This document shows positions 22,250 through 33,708 of a DNA stretch of 64,000 bases, one piece after another. Origin of the DNA: Platerodrilus igneus (Eukaryota; Arthropoda; Insecta; Coleoptera; Lycidae); the NCBI GenBank assembly GCA_036346225.1, contig JARFIW010000942.1, positions 3,183,001 to 3,247,000 of the forward strand, in the 5' to 3' direction. The position numbers and the translations under genes were made by a program. Position 1 is the stretch's first letter. The number at the start of each line of letters is the position of its first letter. Under the pieces are notes generated by a model. That model saw only the letters and a list, made by a program, of their open reading frames with translations. It had not been told where the DNA came from and did not search any database.

Positions 22250-25200
22250 TCCAAACGCAAATAATATAAAATTAACTAATATAATTTAAGGTAGGAAATA
22301 ATTCTGTTAGATTTCTTAGGAGTAACAAGTTTGCTGTAACTTTTAGGTAGCAGACTAATTGTAATGTTAGAATAAATAAAAAAAATAAATAATGGTGTAA
22401 CAATTTTACATTTGACAAGATAGATAACGGGTAATAAGTCATTCGTTTTTCCACCTTAGTTGTCATAGACTAGTTAACATTATTAGAATTTGTTTGCTTT
22501 TGCCATCTTTTTCAAAATACCGGATACTTGAAGAAGTTTGCGATAGTTAGTTGTTTACATTTGCGTATGGAAGGCGTATCGGAAATGTTTGGTATAAATT
22601 AATACACCATAATTTCCTTAGAATCCAAGAACTTTGTTGGTTGTTTTGCAAAGAAAAATGTGCCAGTCTGATGAGCTGGAATTACAGCGAAACCAGTCAT
22701 TGGCTTTTCTCTTTGTAAAATAACCAACAATTTAATTTTCTTTCACTATGCTTGAACTACTCATCTAATACCAGACAAAATTATATGCCAGGATAGATGG
22801 AAGCTTACTCAAATACCCAAATATTTATAAATCTTTTAGGATGTGAGGCGCGCATCTAGCTTATAACCAGTGAAACACCACCGTTAGCCACCCAAAATTT
22901 CATTTTTATTAGGGTACCTAATTATTATTCGGGTTTATACACCGACGACCTATACAACGGAGGTGAAATTCGCCATTTTATATAAAGCAAACGTAAAGTA
23001 TCCGCAGAAAATCCAAAATGACTAAAACAAAATTACCTTGAAATCATTGTATCTTTTGTTTATTGGACCCATAACAATATTATTACTCGTTATTTTTTTC
23101 TTTTTTGGCGAATTCCCCAGAACAATGTAAATTTATTTGGTCTGCAATTGTGTTTTTAACTCCACATTACCATGCTTATCTAGATCGTTTCGCTATGAAA
23201 AGTGTGCGCACCTTTCCACATTTGAATACCTAATTGCCTTTTTAATGCGGTATTTCATTGTCGTGTAGGAAAAGAATAACTCTAAATCCTATAAATTAAA
23301 TATTCCTACGTGCTTTAATCATTTTCAGTAGATAAGGGGTTCTATTAATATAAAATACGTTTGTGTATAAACACAGTGCAGAATTCAGTAATAGTTTTAA
23401 CCTCTAGACCAAAATGACACTTAAAAAAATTGACCAGACTGCGTCGTTAGATGCGAATGCTTTTAATAAATAATTATTTTTCGGCGGCCGCGTTCATGTC
23501 TAGATCAATCACACTATAACGGTCTGTTTAACTCTGTAATTAGAGGAGAATAAATATATCCGCTGCAGCATGTTTTCAATCCGAAAATCCATTGTGTGAA
23601 CATTGATTTTAGTAGTTATTATTCTGAAACGCTGTGCGAGCCGACGAATTTTAATTTATATCAATTCTCTGTAATTTATTCTGTTTTCTTTGTTGTACTC
23701 GATACACCGTTGTGCACATTTGTATTGTATATTCTAGTCGTACAGGTTGTTATTTTATAAGAAAAATCATAATGAAGTGCACTTTTGTTGAAGAAATGAC
23801 ACCTTAGAGGCGTAATTTATTCTAAGCTTTTCTATAGAAGAAGTAAACCATTCTAAAGTTTCTAAAACAAATCCCATAATAAAATTTAAACCAATATGCA
23901 TATAAAACTAAAGTTAACAATTGCTGGATCTTAGTTCTTTAGATTTTCATAGTTATGGTATTATTTAGATCATAAACTAGCGCATTGCATGCGGTTAATT
24001 AGGAAATATTAATGTCACTTAGGCTGGTAATATAATTGATTGCGTGGTTGTACAGAGGGCGTAGTGATATTACACAAATTACAGAATACAAAATAAATAA
24101 TCTACTCGGTAAATAAATCAAGCATATGTTTATGAATCCAGATAGTTAGGTATAGGTAGAGCCAATTAGCGAATCCCCGCGATACGGTAATTCCTACACG
24201 CCAAATGCTATGTATTGTTTCTCTAATTACGAAACCTTAAACGAATGGGTTTCCGCGAACTTTCTTTACCAGATACCAGTGGAGTTCTTTCATAACCTAT
24301 AACATTCAAAGCATGGAACACATACTTTAAGTAACGGGAAAACATAGGTGGATTATTGACAGTAAAACTCACTGCGCTAAAATCACTACTTGTCACTCAT
24401 TCTTCAAATATGGTAGCTCGCTGTAGTCTGAATATCGTAATATAATTGTAATTTATTCCTCGAAAAATCCTGGGAATCCGAAACCGCGTCATAACCTACT
24501 TAATTCTACAAGAAAAGGTCTCCCTAAGATAATTTAAAATAAAATCCTTGTGTAGCCAAATGAGGTGTAACGATCGCGTTAGGGTTTCAAAGAAAGCAAA
24601 ATACAAAGCTAAAAGACAGGTTAACTGTTTTTATTAACGCAAGAAATCCTACCATTAGTCATAAATAGTAAAAGTTTGGAACATCAAATATGTAAAATAA
24701 ATTCTCAAAGATATTTTCAAAGAGAATTTTTGCTTCTAGGCAACAGTAGGGTAAGCAAAATCTTAAAAATAGCTTCAAAGAGAAATTTCTATAAGTACTT
24801 ATGGTTTAAAAATTTTAATTAGATAAAGTAGCATCTGTAAGATAGGTAGCAAACCATTTATAGCTAGAAATATTAATTAAAATAGATAAAATATCCTAAA
24901 TATGTTCAAAGAGCAAGATAAATAACTAACCACTTACGGTTTAGTCTATTAATTAGTTAAAATCATAAGTAAAAAAAATTCAAAGAGAAAAGTATCAGAT
25001 ATCAATTATTAAGCTCTATCCTTGACACGGCACACTGTATATTGATAACATAATAGTACTTCCAAAGTAGTAGAGTGATTGTTTCAAATTGTTAAAAGGG
25101 ATATTTTTCTTATGCCTTCTAAAAAAGGAAGTATCGTAAAGCGGCAACCGTTTATGAGAACAACACGAGGGATCAGGTAGCAATGTGGACGCAGACCTTG

Positions 25201-25545
25201 AATCCATACGCCGGTTAAACGAGGGGACACTGCAAACGCCAAATGCAGCTTTACCGTAGCGCCGGCGACAGACAGTGGCGATACAAAGCCAGACGGGAGT
25301 GGTGGTCCTCACACCCACGGCCCAATGTCGTGAAGTAACAACCTTCTGACTATGCAGCGACTTAAGGTAAAGGAAAAAATGGAAAAGATCAAAAGATGAG
25401 ATATTTGGAGCTTCATAGCAATCAGGTAGAAAAGAGAAGAAGTTCGCATTAAGCAAAAGCGATAGAAAATGCGGTCAATAGCAAAGTACTGCTTACCCGC
25501 CCAAAATGTAGTCAGCAGGCCGGTGGAAAAAACCATTGTTACGTG
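22250..25545. other. Unassigned stretch, no gene seen
   Basis: No recognisable protein, RNA or repeat boundary in about 3.3 kb. A GC-richer block at about 25170-25330 gives a 146-codon minus-strand frame (25456-25016) without known motifs; I do not call it a gene. Confidence 0.3.
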
Positions 25546-25550
25546 TTGGG

Positions 25551-26447
25551 AAGGTCCGATCGGTCGCAAAATAAAAACCACAGTTCCAAATCAAAAATTA
25601 TTTATTTGTAACAAGTACTTACATAATTACTCTATTTTTCTACATAGTCGCCACTCAGATTTAGACATTTGTCGTAGCGTGGTACCAACTTCCCAATACC
25701 CTCGTTGTAGAACGTAGCCGTCTGTGTTTTCAGCCATGTTTGTACGCTGGTTTGCAGCTCAATGTCTCTGCCGAAATGTTGACCTCCTAACCAGCGTTTC
25801 ATGTGAGTAAACAGGTGAAAATCAGATGGAGCCAAGTCCGGGCTGTATGGTGGATGACCAAACGCTTCCCATTGAAAAGATTGTAGGATTGTCTTTGTTG
25901 AAGCTACAGTGTGCGGCCGAGCATTGTCGTGGAGAAGGACAATGGCTGATGACAACATTCCTCTGCGCTTATTCTGAATTGCCCTTCGTAGACGTTGAAG
26001 AGTCACGCTGTATGAGGCTGAAATTGTAAACCGACGATTTTCTCGAATTGCAACATCCACTCGCTGAACGAGATCATTGGTTGGCACTGACTTCCTTCCC
26101 TGACCGCCTGCATAATGAACATCTGTACGTCCTGCTTTAAAGTTTCTGCACCACTGTCGCACTTTGCTGTCACTCATTGGAGTTTCACCGTACACAGTAC
26201 TTATTCGTCGATGAATTTCGGTTGCATTACACCCCTCAGCCTAAAGGAATCGAATTACCGCACGAACTTCACACTTGGCGGGAGATGCTATTGTTGTAGA
26301 CATGTTTAAGTGCTACCTACGTGAACACAACTAAACGGAAGTGACGCGACGCGATTGACAGCCATACTAGTGACGCTGCGCAATACATCTGCGCACTGGT
26401 TTATCCGATTTTTAGGGTAGTTTTTATTTCGCGACCGATCGGACCTT
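25551..26447 (-). mobile_element. Deleted mariner element with intact TIRs
   Basis: Inverted ends 25551-25578 and 26420-26447 match over about 28 bp (AAGGTCCGATCGGTCGC then AAATAAAAAC) with one mismatch. The element is 0.9 kb against about 1.3 kb for full mariners, because transposase codons are missing inside. The expected TA duplication is not seen (flanks TTGGG and GAAAA), so the true ends may be slightly different or the flanks mutated. Confidence 0.85.
25632..26303 (-). pseudogene. Mariner transposase, stop codon and internal deletion
   Basis: Translation starts at ATG 26303-26301 with MSTTIASPAKCEVRAVIRFL, then an in-frame TAG at 26243-26241. After it come the helix-turn-helix part (SDSKVRQWCRNFKAGR) and FTISA. 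The reading then jumps straight to TLQRLRRAIQNKRRGML, so about 120 residues containing the first catalytic Asp (usual GDE motif) are gone. The second Asp (LLHDNARPH) and third (SPDLAPSDFH) remain with 34 residues between them, the mariner DD34D spacing. It ends GDYVEK at 25632. A DNA cut-and-paste transposase of this family is about 345 residues. This copy cannot be active but might be moved in trans. Confidence 0.93.
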
Positions 26448-26449
26448 GA

Positions 26450-28268
26450 AAAAAAATAGCCCTCCTACATCCTATACCAACGTGTCGATAATTATAAAAT
26501 AACTAGGCTTCAAATGAAACCTAGACAACGAGCACATCTACTACGATAAAAAAATTGGACACAAGGTAAAACAGCTATCATAAATATACACACACAGCAA
26601 AGTCAAAAAGGTAGCTACCACAGACATACGGAAATAATTAATTATACAATAGACAGTTATTCAAGGATAGAAATAGAAAAGTTTTCAATATACCAAAAAC
26701 AATAAAAAATTACCGTTAAAAATGAAAAAAGCAACAGATCCTCACCAGCAGCTACAGAAGAAAATAGAAAAAATGTAAGAACGTCCCTAAAATACAAAAA
26801 ACAGTTGATACGGAATTTTTTTCTAGAAAATGATTAAAGTGTTTGCGAAGAAATTTCTGTAGTCGCATCTGTCGAAATCAGCTTTTTACTACTAAGGTAT
26901 AGTTTGCGTTTGCTGTGTAGGTCATAATGCAGTAAACCGACATCAGCTAGTGCAAGTCGTAAAGATTCGTTAAGTTGTTCAAACGTAAGACATATCGATC
27001 ACGACAAAAGAATGCAGTGGGTTGCATAATGTACATTTATAGACAGCGGGATAAGCTTAAAAGTATGAATTAGATTTAGATAAAAATTAACTAAATTAAG
27101 GTACATATGCAAGATATGTTTATACCGAGAAAATAAATTCAAAAAACATAAGTTTAATTTAAATAATGGTAGAGAAGACAAGGTATATAGTTAATTCAAG
27201 GTAAGAATACAAATTTGTAATCATTTGGCATAAAAAGAGATTTTAGATCTTTAATATACTGGTTCTTGAAATTTACCATAAAAATCTTGTACATCATAAA
27301 TTAATTCAGAAACTATATGCTATACTTTACATAGTTATAATTGGAAATTAATTTTTAAAAGAAATTCTTAATTATATTAGATAGGCAATGACTTGGTGTT
27401 TCATTATTAATTGTAGAAACTCAAAAATATTTGGAGCTGAGTTTAAATGTAGGTAAATCATGTGAGTTCATTTAATAGAAGATAAAATCAGTCACTAAAA
27501 TATACGGGTAAAAGAAGTGCAGGTATTTACTATTTTAAAAAGTATTTAAAGTATTTTTTCATACTTATGACTAACAGACACAATGAATACAAACAGTGGT
27601 TACTGGAAATACGTAGTTATATTCTACTCCTTAGAACGGAATTTAAATAGTTTTTTTATATAAAAGTAGTGTTAAGGTCTTTGCCCATTGTAAATAAATA
27701 GTAAGTTCCTCAGTGATGAAGACGCACGCTATTTTACGTCGATTTACAAAAGGAGGACTTTTATCGCAACAATAAAGGTCGCCGAAATTAGTATGCCTCG
27801 ATACAGTCCATTAGAAGCTCTCTCGCGCCGGTTTAGCAACTTCGTTAATATCGGATACCAACCCTATTTTCTGCCATTTAACCATCCTTCTGTCTAAACA
27901 GGTGCGTTATAGTGTTGTGATAGTTTTTAAATGCGGTAAGTTTTTTCACCACATTTATTATTTTACGTACAATTTTATTTATTGTTGCGAACCAGCGTCT
28001 CTTGTTCAGCTAAGGCTTGAACAAGTAGGTTTAATCACCTAAACTGTAGATAAGTAACCCTGTTTAAAAATGAAGGTAATTAACCTTTTATTGTTACAAA
28101 AACATTATTAGACCTTTATTTAAAGGTAAAATGGTTATACAAATTTTTATAAAGGCAAAATACAAACCTAAAAGTATATTAAGTAAAAGTTTCCCAATTA
28201 AAAATACGGGAATATCAAGTTAGGTTAGGTTATGTTTTCAACCAGTTTTAATTAAATTCTTCCCTATT
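26450..28268. other. AT-rich stretch, no gene seen
   Basis: No conserved coding frame or repeat structure recognised. Confidence 0.3.
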
Positions 28269-28275
28269 AGTGTTT

Positions 28276-28800
28276 AGGAGAAGACATCATGAAGCCCCCT
28301 GCTATCATCGCTCACAAGTCAAAAGAGTGTGTGGATATTTCCGATCAGATGTCCTTTTATTACACCAACCTGAGAAATGGTACAGAAAAATGGTTTTCGA
28401 AGTTTTATTAGGAGCATGCGTGGTCAATGCGTGGGCATTCTATGAAACTTATGGTAGTAACACTAAAATGGGCCTGCTAAGTTTCTGAGGGAAAATTGTT
28501 GAAGAATTAACAAGCACAGGTACCGAAGAAGTGATAGCTGAAGCCGATATGTTAATAACCAGTGAAAACGAGCAACAGATTAAGAAAAGGAGGAGGGGTA
28601 AAAACAGTCGCAAAATAGGAAAATATGAAGGTGTGATAAGGAAAAGTAGAAGAGGATGCATAGAGTGCAGCAAAAAAATCACGCAGGAAAAGGGGATCAA
28701 AGATTTCAAAGTGAAAGCATTGAAAGTCCCAACACCCTGCGAAGATTGCCAGGGTCATCCGACGATGTGCTTGTCATGGTTCAACAAATTTCATGTTTAG
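28276..28800 (+). pseudogene. piggyBac-like transposase C-terminus
   Basis: The sequence begins in one frame with KPPAIIAHKSKECVDISDQM (second Asp at 28343-28345, the position of the third catalytic Asp of piggyBac transposases) and YYTNLR. It shifts frame to EKWYRKMVFEVLLGACVVNAW, meets TGA at 28486-28488, and continues to the end at 28800. The last part holds CIEC, CEDC and CLSWFNKFH, matching the C-terminal cysteine-rich zinc-binding domain that recognises transposon ends. The N-terminal two thirds of the protein are absent. An AATAAA lies at 28910. Inactive. Confidence 0.85.
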
Positions 28801-28919
28801 TTTAGTTTGATTTATTTTATATCGTTTTTCGTTGCTACCTAGGTAGTAACCTAATGTTTTGTTTCTTATATCATATAGATGTTCTTTAACATTTTGTAAA
28901 GTTTTATGTAATAAATGAT

Positions 28920-29230
28920 AGTTAAAATTTTTGTTGTTGATGTTTGGCCATTAAAAATCCTCCGATTCCGGGATCATCTTTTTACCAGCAAGTATACTTT
29001 CCAGGCAGCCGTAAATTCAATGAAAGACAACGAAAAACGGCGTCAAGCTTTAAAACCCATTTAATGTGAAACGCAGCCTGACTCATCGGTGGGCACAAAC
29101 GTCTATTAGTAACAGCCAGTGTGACCCACCGGTGGATCACGCCGTCGTGAACGCGTAAAGGTCAGTCTCCAAAAGTCCACCTTAGTACTCTTTACGTAGA
29201 AAAGAAAGATTGAGGGCATTACACCCATCG
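28920..29230. other. Short unassigned gap
   Basis: No gene. A dyad around CACCGGTGG near 29128 is visible. The right edge runs into the LINE fragment. Confidence 0.3.
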
Positions 29231-29235
29231 TTCAT

Positions 29236-30610
29236 AATAGTAACGAAATTGATTTGTCGGGTGATGTGTTGTATTTGGGAGTCATTTCAGAATCCCAACT
29301 CACCTGGAGTCAACAGATCTATAAAGTGATGCGTAAGGCGGAAACTTTTTTAGGACTAGTTAGACGAACTTGCCGCAAAATCTGGGAACTAAGACCAAAC
29401 ATGTTGTACAAATAAACACCAAAACTAAGTGCAATGTGCTAAACGCCCGCTGCTGCACTGGAGAGTTTCCTTGGCTTTTTCTCGCTACACCTGTTAGTGG
29501 TGTGTGAAGCAAAGATAGTATTGAATAAATTCAAGAACCTTTTGTCCAGACTGATTGAAGGAACGCAACATACGAGATTGCTTGGGAAAGGTTAGTGGTA
29601 TCGGTTCGATTTGGGTACGGACCAAATGACTGCCCAACATCGGCAGGAATACATTGAAACTGTTATTTGGGGAGTCTGAAGAAAAGAAAAATAGCCTACC
29701 TTCGGGTAGTACGGTCTGGTGCATGGATGGCTGTAAAGGCAAGTTCTAATTCTGAACTATTTAGGAACAAACTGGAGGTTCAAATAAACGAAAAAAATGC
29801 TATACTACAAAGTGGGCGGGATGACAAAGCTATATTGTGTCTGTCAGCCAGACGGTACTTCAGGCTCTAACAAGCGAGAATATGTAATCAAGATTGGCAT
29901 GAGAATGCATTGAAGCACGTAATAGACTGGCGCAACAGAGGACTGTGAGACTACAGTGTGTGCCAGATTAAGAAGGAGACAAATGGTAATGAAGATGGAG
30001 ATGAACTCTTAAGACGGAGTGCACAAGGGCCATTCACAAATCCCAAACCTGCCTTGGAAGTCACAAAATCTGCCACTCCAAGCTATAATAGCGAGTTTAT
30101 GTGCAAGCAACACTTAAGAGACTTGCAGAATAGACCAGGACTGTTACACAGCAAAAAGCTGTTAAATAGGCCTATCCTGAAAAGGATTCAGGAACTGGTT
30201 TGTCTAAGCAGGGCACTGTGGGGCTCCTAGTAGGACATACATTTTTCAAGGTTTACTTATAGAAAATGCGTAAACAAAACAGAGACCTCAAATGCAGGCT
30301 CTGTCAAGAGGAACTGGAAACTATATTGCACGTATTATGCAGTTGTGAGGCGCTGGGACGAAAATCCCTATTAGGGAGACCAAAGCTAGAACCGAAGGAA
30401 GTTGATACCTTTCCGACGAGGGGCGTGTAGACCTCGGGTTTCTCCGACTGAGTATGAGAATTAACCATGGTCAGCACAGTAAGCCTTTTAGGCTGCAGCT
30501 CGCCCGAGTTACTAGGCACCCGCTAGGGAGAATAATTTTAGTGGGAATGCTCTGAAGCTAAGTGCTATACTTCGGCTATAAAAGCGTCCTACTCCACCGG
30601 GTTTGGATAA
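29236..30610 (+). pseudogene. 3' half of a LINE: RT end and Cys-rich tail
   Basis: Plus-strand fragments in several frames: YLGVISESQLTWSQQIYKV then RKAETFLGLVRRTCRKIWELRP (about 29271-29400), which is the RT thumb/C-terminal region of non-LTR elements; then a broken middle where an RNase H domain would sit; then GLLVGHTFFKV (about 30218-30250) and CRLCQEELETILHVLCSCEA (30293-30352), a Cys-His motif that ends ORF2 in R1/LOA/I-like LINEs. Many stops. Which clade is uncertain. Confidence 0.65.
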
Positions 30611-31175
30611 TTATAAAAAATTTCTACCATTTTAACTTAATCTTGGTAAGTAAAACACGGGGTTTTCACCTACCTGCTGTACATCTTCTGCTTCTACTAA
30701 CATCAAGTCTGCTCTATATTTTATTGTCCTACTTCCAGTAATAACGCTTTTGCAAAAATTCACAATCTTTCAATAGGCAATGTCGGCTGTGCCCTTATTT
30801 GGTGCCGATTCCATTTCTTCCCAATTGCTGTTTAACCTGAATTCATAATCTATTTTTCAAGTAGCTTATCTTCTTCCATTGCAACGTCTCTGTAATTTCT
30901 CTATGCTTCTATTTAATATTAGACTCTCTAATTTATTTTTTCCTAGTTCTATCTATAATGAACGTTTTCCTTAAAGAAATGCTACTTTTTTTCTATATTT
31001 TTGCCAACTTACGCCCTTCTACTGCACATCATACTTTTATTTCTTCCCGATTTTATTGTTGCTCAGTTTATCTATTTCTAATTTTGGCAGCCGTTGATTT
31101 TTTTTCATATATAGAAGATAGTCCATTCTGAATTGGTATATTTTAGTCAGTCAATTGATACTAAGAAATATACTT
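30611..31175. other. Unassigned gap
   Basis: T-rich; no gene or repeat recognised. Confidence 0.3.
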
Positions 31176-31179
31176 CTTG

Positions 31180-31560
31180 ACTGGAAATTTAAAAGCAGCA
31201 ATAGACAGCAAACGAGGTGAATTGGACAATGACGCAGCTTTGTTTTGCATCATGACAATACTGTACTTCAGATATCTATGAACGTGCGGCAAAAGAATAT
31301 GGACTACGACTGGGTTCCTTTAGTTCATAGGACATAGTAAAGATTACCACCTTGACTGATCTCTAAAAATTGAAGTTGCAAGGTTGGAAGCAGTCAAATC
31401 GTACTTGGAAGATTTTTTATCTTATCAAACCTCCAAATTTCTACGTGAGAAGAATTGGTTGGTCGCTCAATAAATGTAGAAGTATCGTCAATCAAAACAA
31501 TTTGGATTTAGTTAAGAACAACGCCAGTATTTTATGCTGACTCGGTAATTTACCTAAGAT
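31180..31560 (+). pseudogene. Heavily decayed mariner transposase fragment
   Basis: LKAAIDSKRGELDN (about 31192-31233) followed by a degraded segment and LEAVKSYLEDFLSYQTSKFL (about 31387-31446) resemble the C-terminal third of mariner transposases of the irritans type, around and after the second catalytic Asp. The motif normally reading HDNARPH is lost. No TIRs found. Confidence 0.5.
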
Positions 31561-31959
31561 TTTTTTCTAATAATTAGCGAAAACTTCCTGCTCTTTTTAT
31601 ACGAAAAACCACATTGTAAAATCAACATAACTTAAACTTTTAAAATCATAGAATTTGTCATGCAAACCAATCATTTACCATTTGCTACTAGTATTATAAC
31701 TACTATGTATTTTGCAAATTTGATTCTTGACCATGATATTATTAAATCTGCATATGCATATGACTGTTGTAACTATTTACGTTTATGCTAAAATTAATTT
31801 TAAGTACCCTGTTAAATAAAAATTTTAAATACTTGTATGAGTATATTGACTGCTCATTTATTTATGTATTCGTTAGCATTGAGATTGTTTATTATTTTAA
31901 TGTAGGACTTCTGTACAGGTTTATAGATTTACTGTAGGTAGCTATTGACATAATTGACA

Positions 31960-32515
31960 AAACCATTTTCCTGTTTTTAAATCAAGTCGTTTCGTTAATT
32001 AAGAACCGTCTGTTTTGAAAGTGGTGTTAGTTCATTTATCAATTCCGTTTACTGACACACGAAAAGAAAACATTTTTTGTTTTTAAATCACACCATTTCT
32101 TCGAATCAAAAACTGTTTTTTTGAAAGTGGTTGAAGTCCTTTTGTAAATTTTTATTATTAAGACACGTGAAAAACTGATTTTGAAAATGAACTAAGTCCA
32201 TTTCCAAATTATTCTATAGACGCGAGGGAAAAATCCTTTTGTTCGTTTTAACATCAGGTCACTTCTACACATAAAGAGCCATTTATTTTGGCCGCCACCT
32301 AAGTCCATAGTTTTTTTTATTGACATACGTAAGGCACCATTTATCGGTTTTAAAATCAAGCCACTTCTCGGAATTCATGTCGAAACCATTACTGACACAT
32401 GTGACAAGATGATTTTCTTGTTTTTAAATCAAATCATTTCTTCGACCCGTTTCTTTTGAAAGCACACGAAGTCCATTTGTCAATTTTTTATTTACACAAG
32501 TGTCACTTTTTTGAA
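31960..32515 (+). repeat. Degenerate ~110-bp tandem repeat
   Basis: A TGTTTTTAAATCA-like block recurs near 31972, 32079, 32240, 32346 and 32419. Each is followed by ATTTCTTCGA, TTTTGAAAG, AGTCCATTTGTCAA and TTATTGACACACG-like blocks. Spacing varies from 73 to 161 bp through deletions. Non-coding. Confidence 0.65.
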
Positions 32516-32519
32516 TAAA

Positions 32520-33088
32520 GAGCAACGCAAGTTACATGTGCCCCAAATCAATATATTTATAACTAAATAGAAATTATCAAAAAATTATTAACAAATTTAA
32601 GTTAGATGCAACGTTGTAATTCAATGATAAATAAAGAAAAGGTTAATGAAAGTTCACAACCAAGTTGTGAGAACCGATGTGAATACATTGTATTCCAGAC
32701 GTAAGTGATACTGCACTTGCAGGTCACAGACGGTTAAGAAACCGCATTTACTAGAATTAAACTTGCTACATTGCATAAATTAATTGAATAAAAAAATAAG
32801 CAGACATGAGCTCTGAAGTTCCCACAGAATTGTGAAAGGCAGGGACAACGTAAATACTCCAGTAGCCCCAAATCAAATCAGTCAGTCGAGAGCCTCTCGG
32901 CTTTTACATTGTTGGTTGCTTAGGCTACTCACCCTAATTTAACTTCAATTATTAATAATTTCGACTTAGTATAATTTATATAGTTTGTCAAAATTCCAAC
33001 TGTAATTTCTGTTAAATAAATAAATTTGTTACAAGAAGTTTTGGAAGAAGACTTTTTAAAAAGGCAGCTCCCAAGGCCCAAAACGTAA
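32520..33088 (+). other. Possible LTR upstream of a tRNA-Ser-type PBS
   Basis: No gene. AATAAATAAATTTG near 33015 could be a polyadenylation signal about 75 bp before the PBS-like site at 33090, the layout expected of an LTR's U5 end. LTR start not identified. Confidence 0.25.
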
Positions 33089-33089
33089 C

Positions 33090-33107
33090 TGGCGCAGACG
33101 GTAGGAT
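33090..33107 (+). promoter_or_regulatory. Gypsy-type primer-binding site
   Basis: TGGCGCAGACGGTAGGAT differs by one base from the PBS TGGCGCAGTCGGTAGGAT used by several insect gypsy/errantivirus-like elements. An ATG lies about 125 bp downstream, but SINE and LINE sequence follows and no gag is seen. Confidence 0.45.
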
Positions 33108-33395
33108 CCAGAAAGTCACTAGGAAACCCAAATTCGAAGTCGTCTGGAATTTCAATTCCCAATCTGGAAGAACCAAACAAATTTGGACAAGGTACAAGAA
33201 TCGACCGAGCCCAAGAAGCGACGATCAAAATTATGTAAGTTTATTTATCTTAATCAATTTATTCTTTTACAAATTATTTGATGCTGGTTAGTAAGAAATT
33301 TTTATGCACACATTTGTTTAAATTATTATTATCGCAATTAATATTTATATTATTTATGAAAAGAATTTACTCATTTACTAAGCTGAAGAAATACT

Positions 33396-33694
33396 CTACA
33401 TGTGATTTTTCCAATGCTCCACCCGATGGGACTACATTGGCCAGGAAGCGAGTTTTTTTTTACCTCGAAAATTTGGAATTTTACCGAACCCTTGCTGTTC
33501 CAAGCAAAGTAGGGATCTTTAACGTGCATGACAACACTCACACACGGGACCTCCATTTTACCTCTCATCCGAACGAGGGTGTATTTTTGTGAAAAATGCT
33601 CGCCTAACATTTTTCAGGCGGACCGTGTCGGAATTAGAACCCGGGACCTTTGCCGTACTAGTCACACACATACCACTACGCCACGAAGCCGCCT
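33396..33694 (-). mobile_element. tRNA-derived SINE, copy A
   Basis: 299 bp flanked by direct repeats GCTGAAGAAATACT (33382-33395) and GCTGAAGAGATACT (33695-33708). On the minus strand it opens GGCGGCTTCGTGGCGTAGTGG (A box) with a B box reading GGGTTCTAATTCC, and ends near CACATGTAGA. Open frames reading GIRTRDL across it are translations of the tRNA-like part, not genes. Confidence 0.88.
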
Positions 33695-33708
33695 GCTGAA
33701 GAGATACT

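Noticed and set aside
21623..22289. Open frames of 112-139 codons over the repeat block
   Set aside because: They are low-complexity translations (Val-Cys or Thr-His) of CA tracts and repeat units.
25016..25456. 146-codon minus-strand frame
   Set aside because: No motif, domain or repeat family recognised, and composition fits chance in a GC-richer block.
25546..26452. TA target duplication of the mariner
   Set aside because: Flanking bases are not TA at either TIR edge as I placed it.
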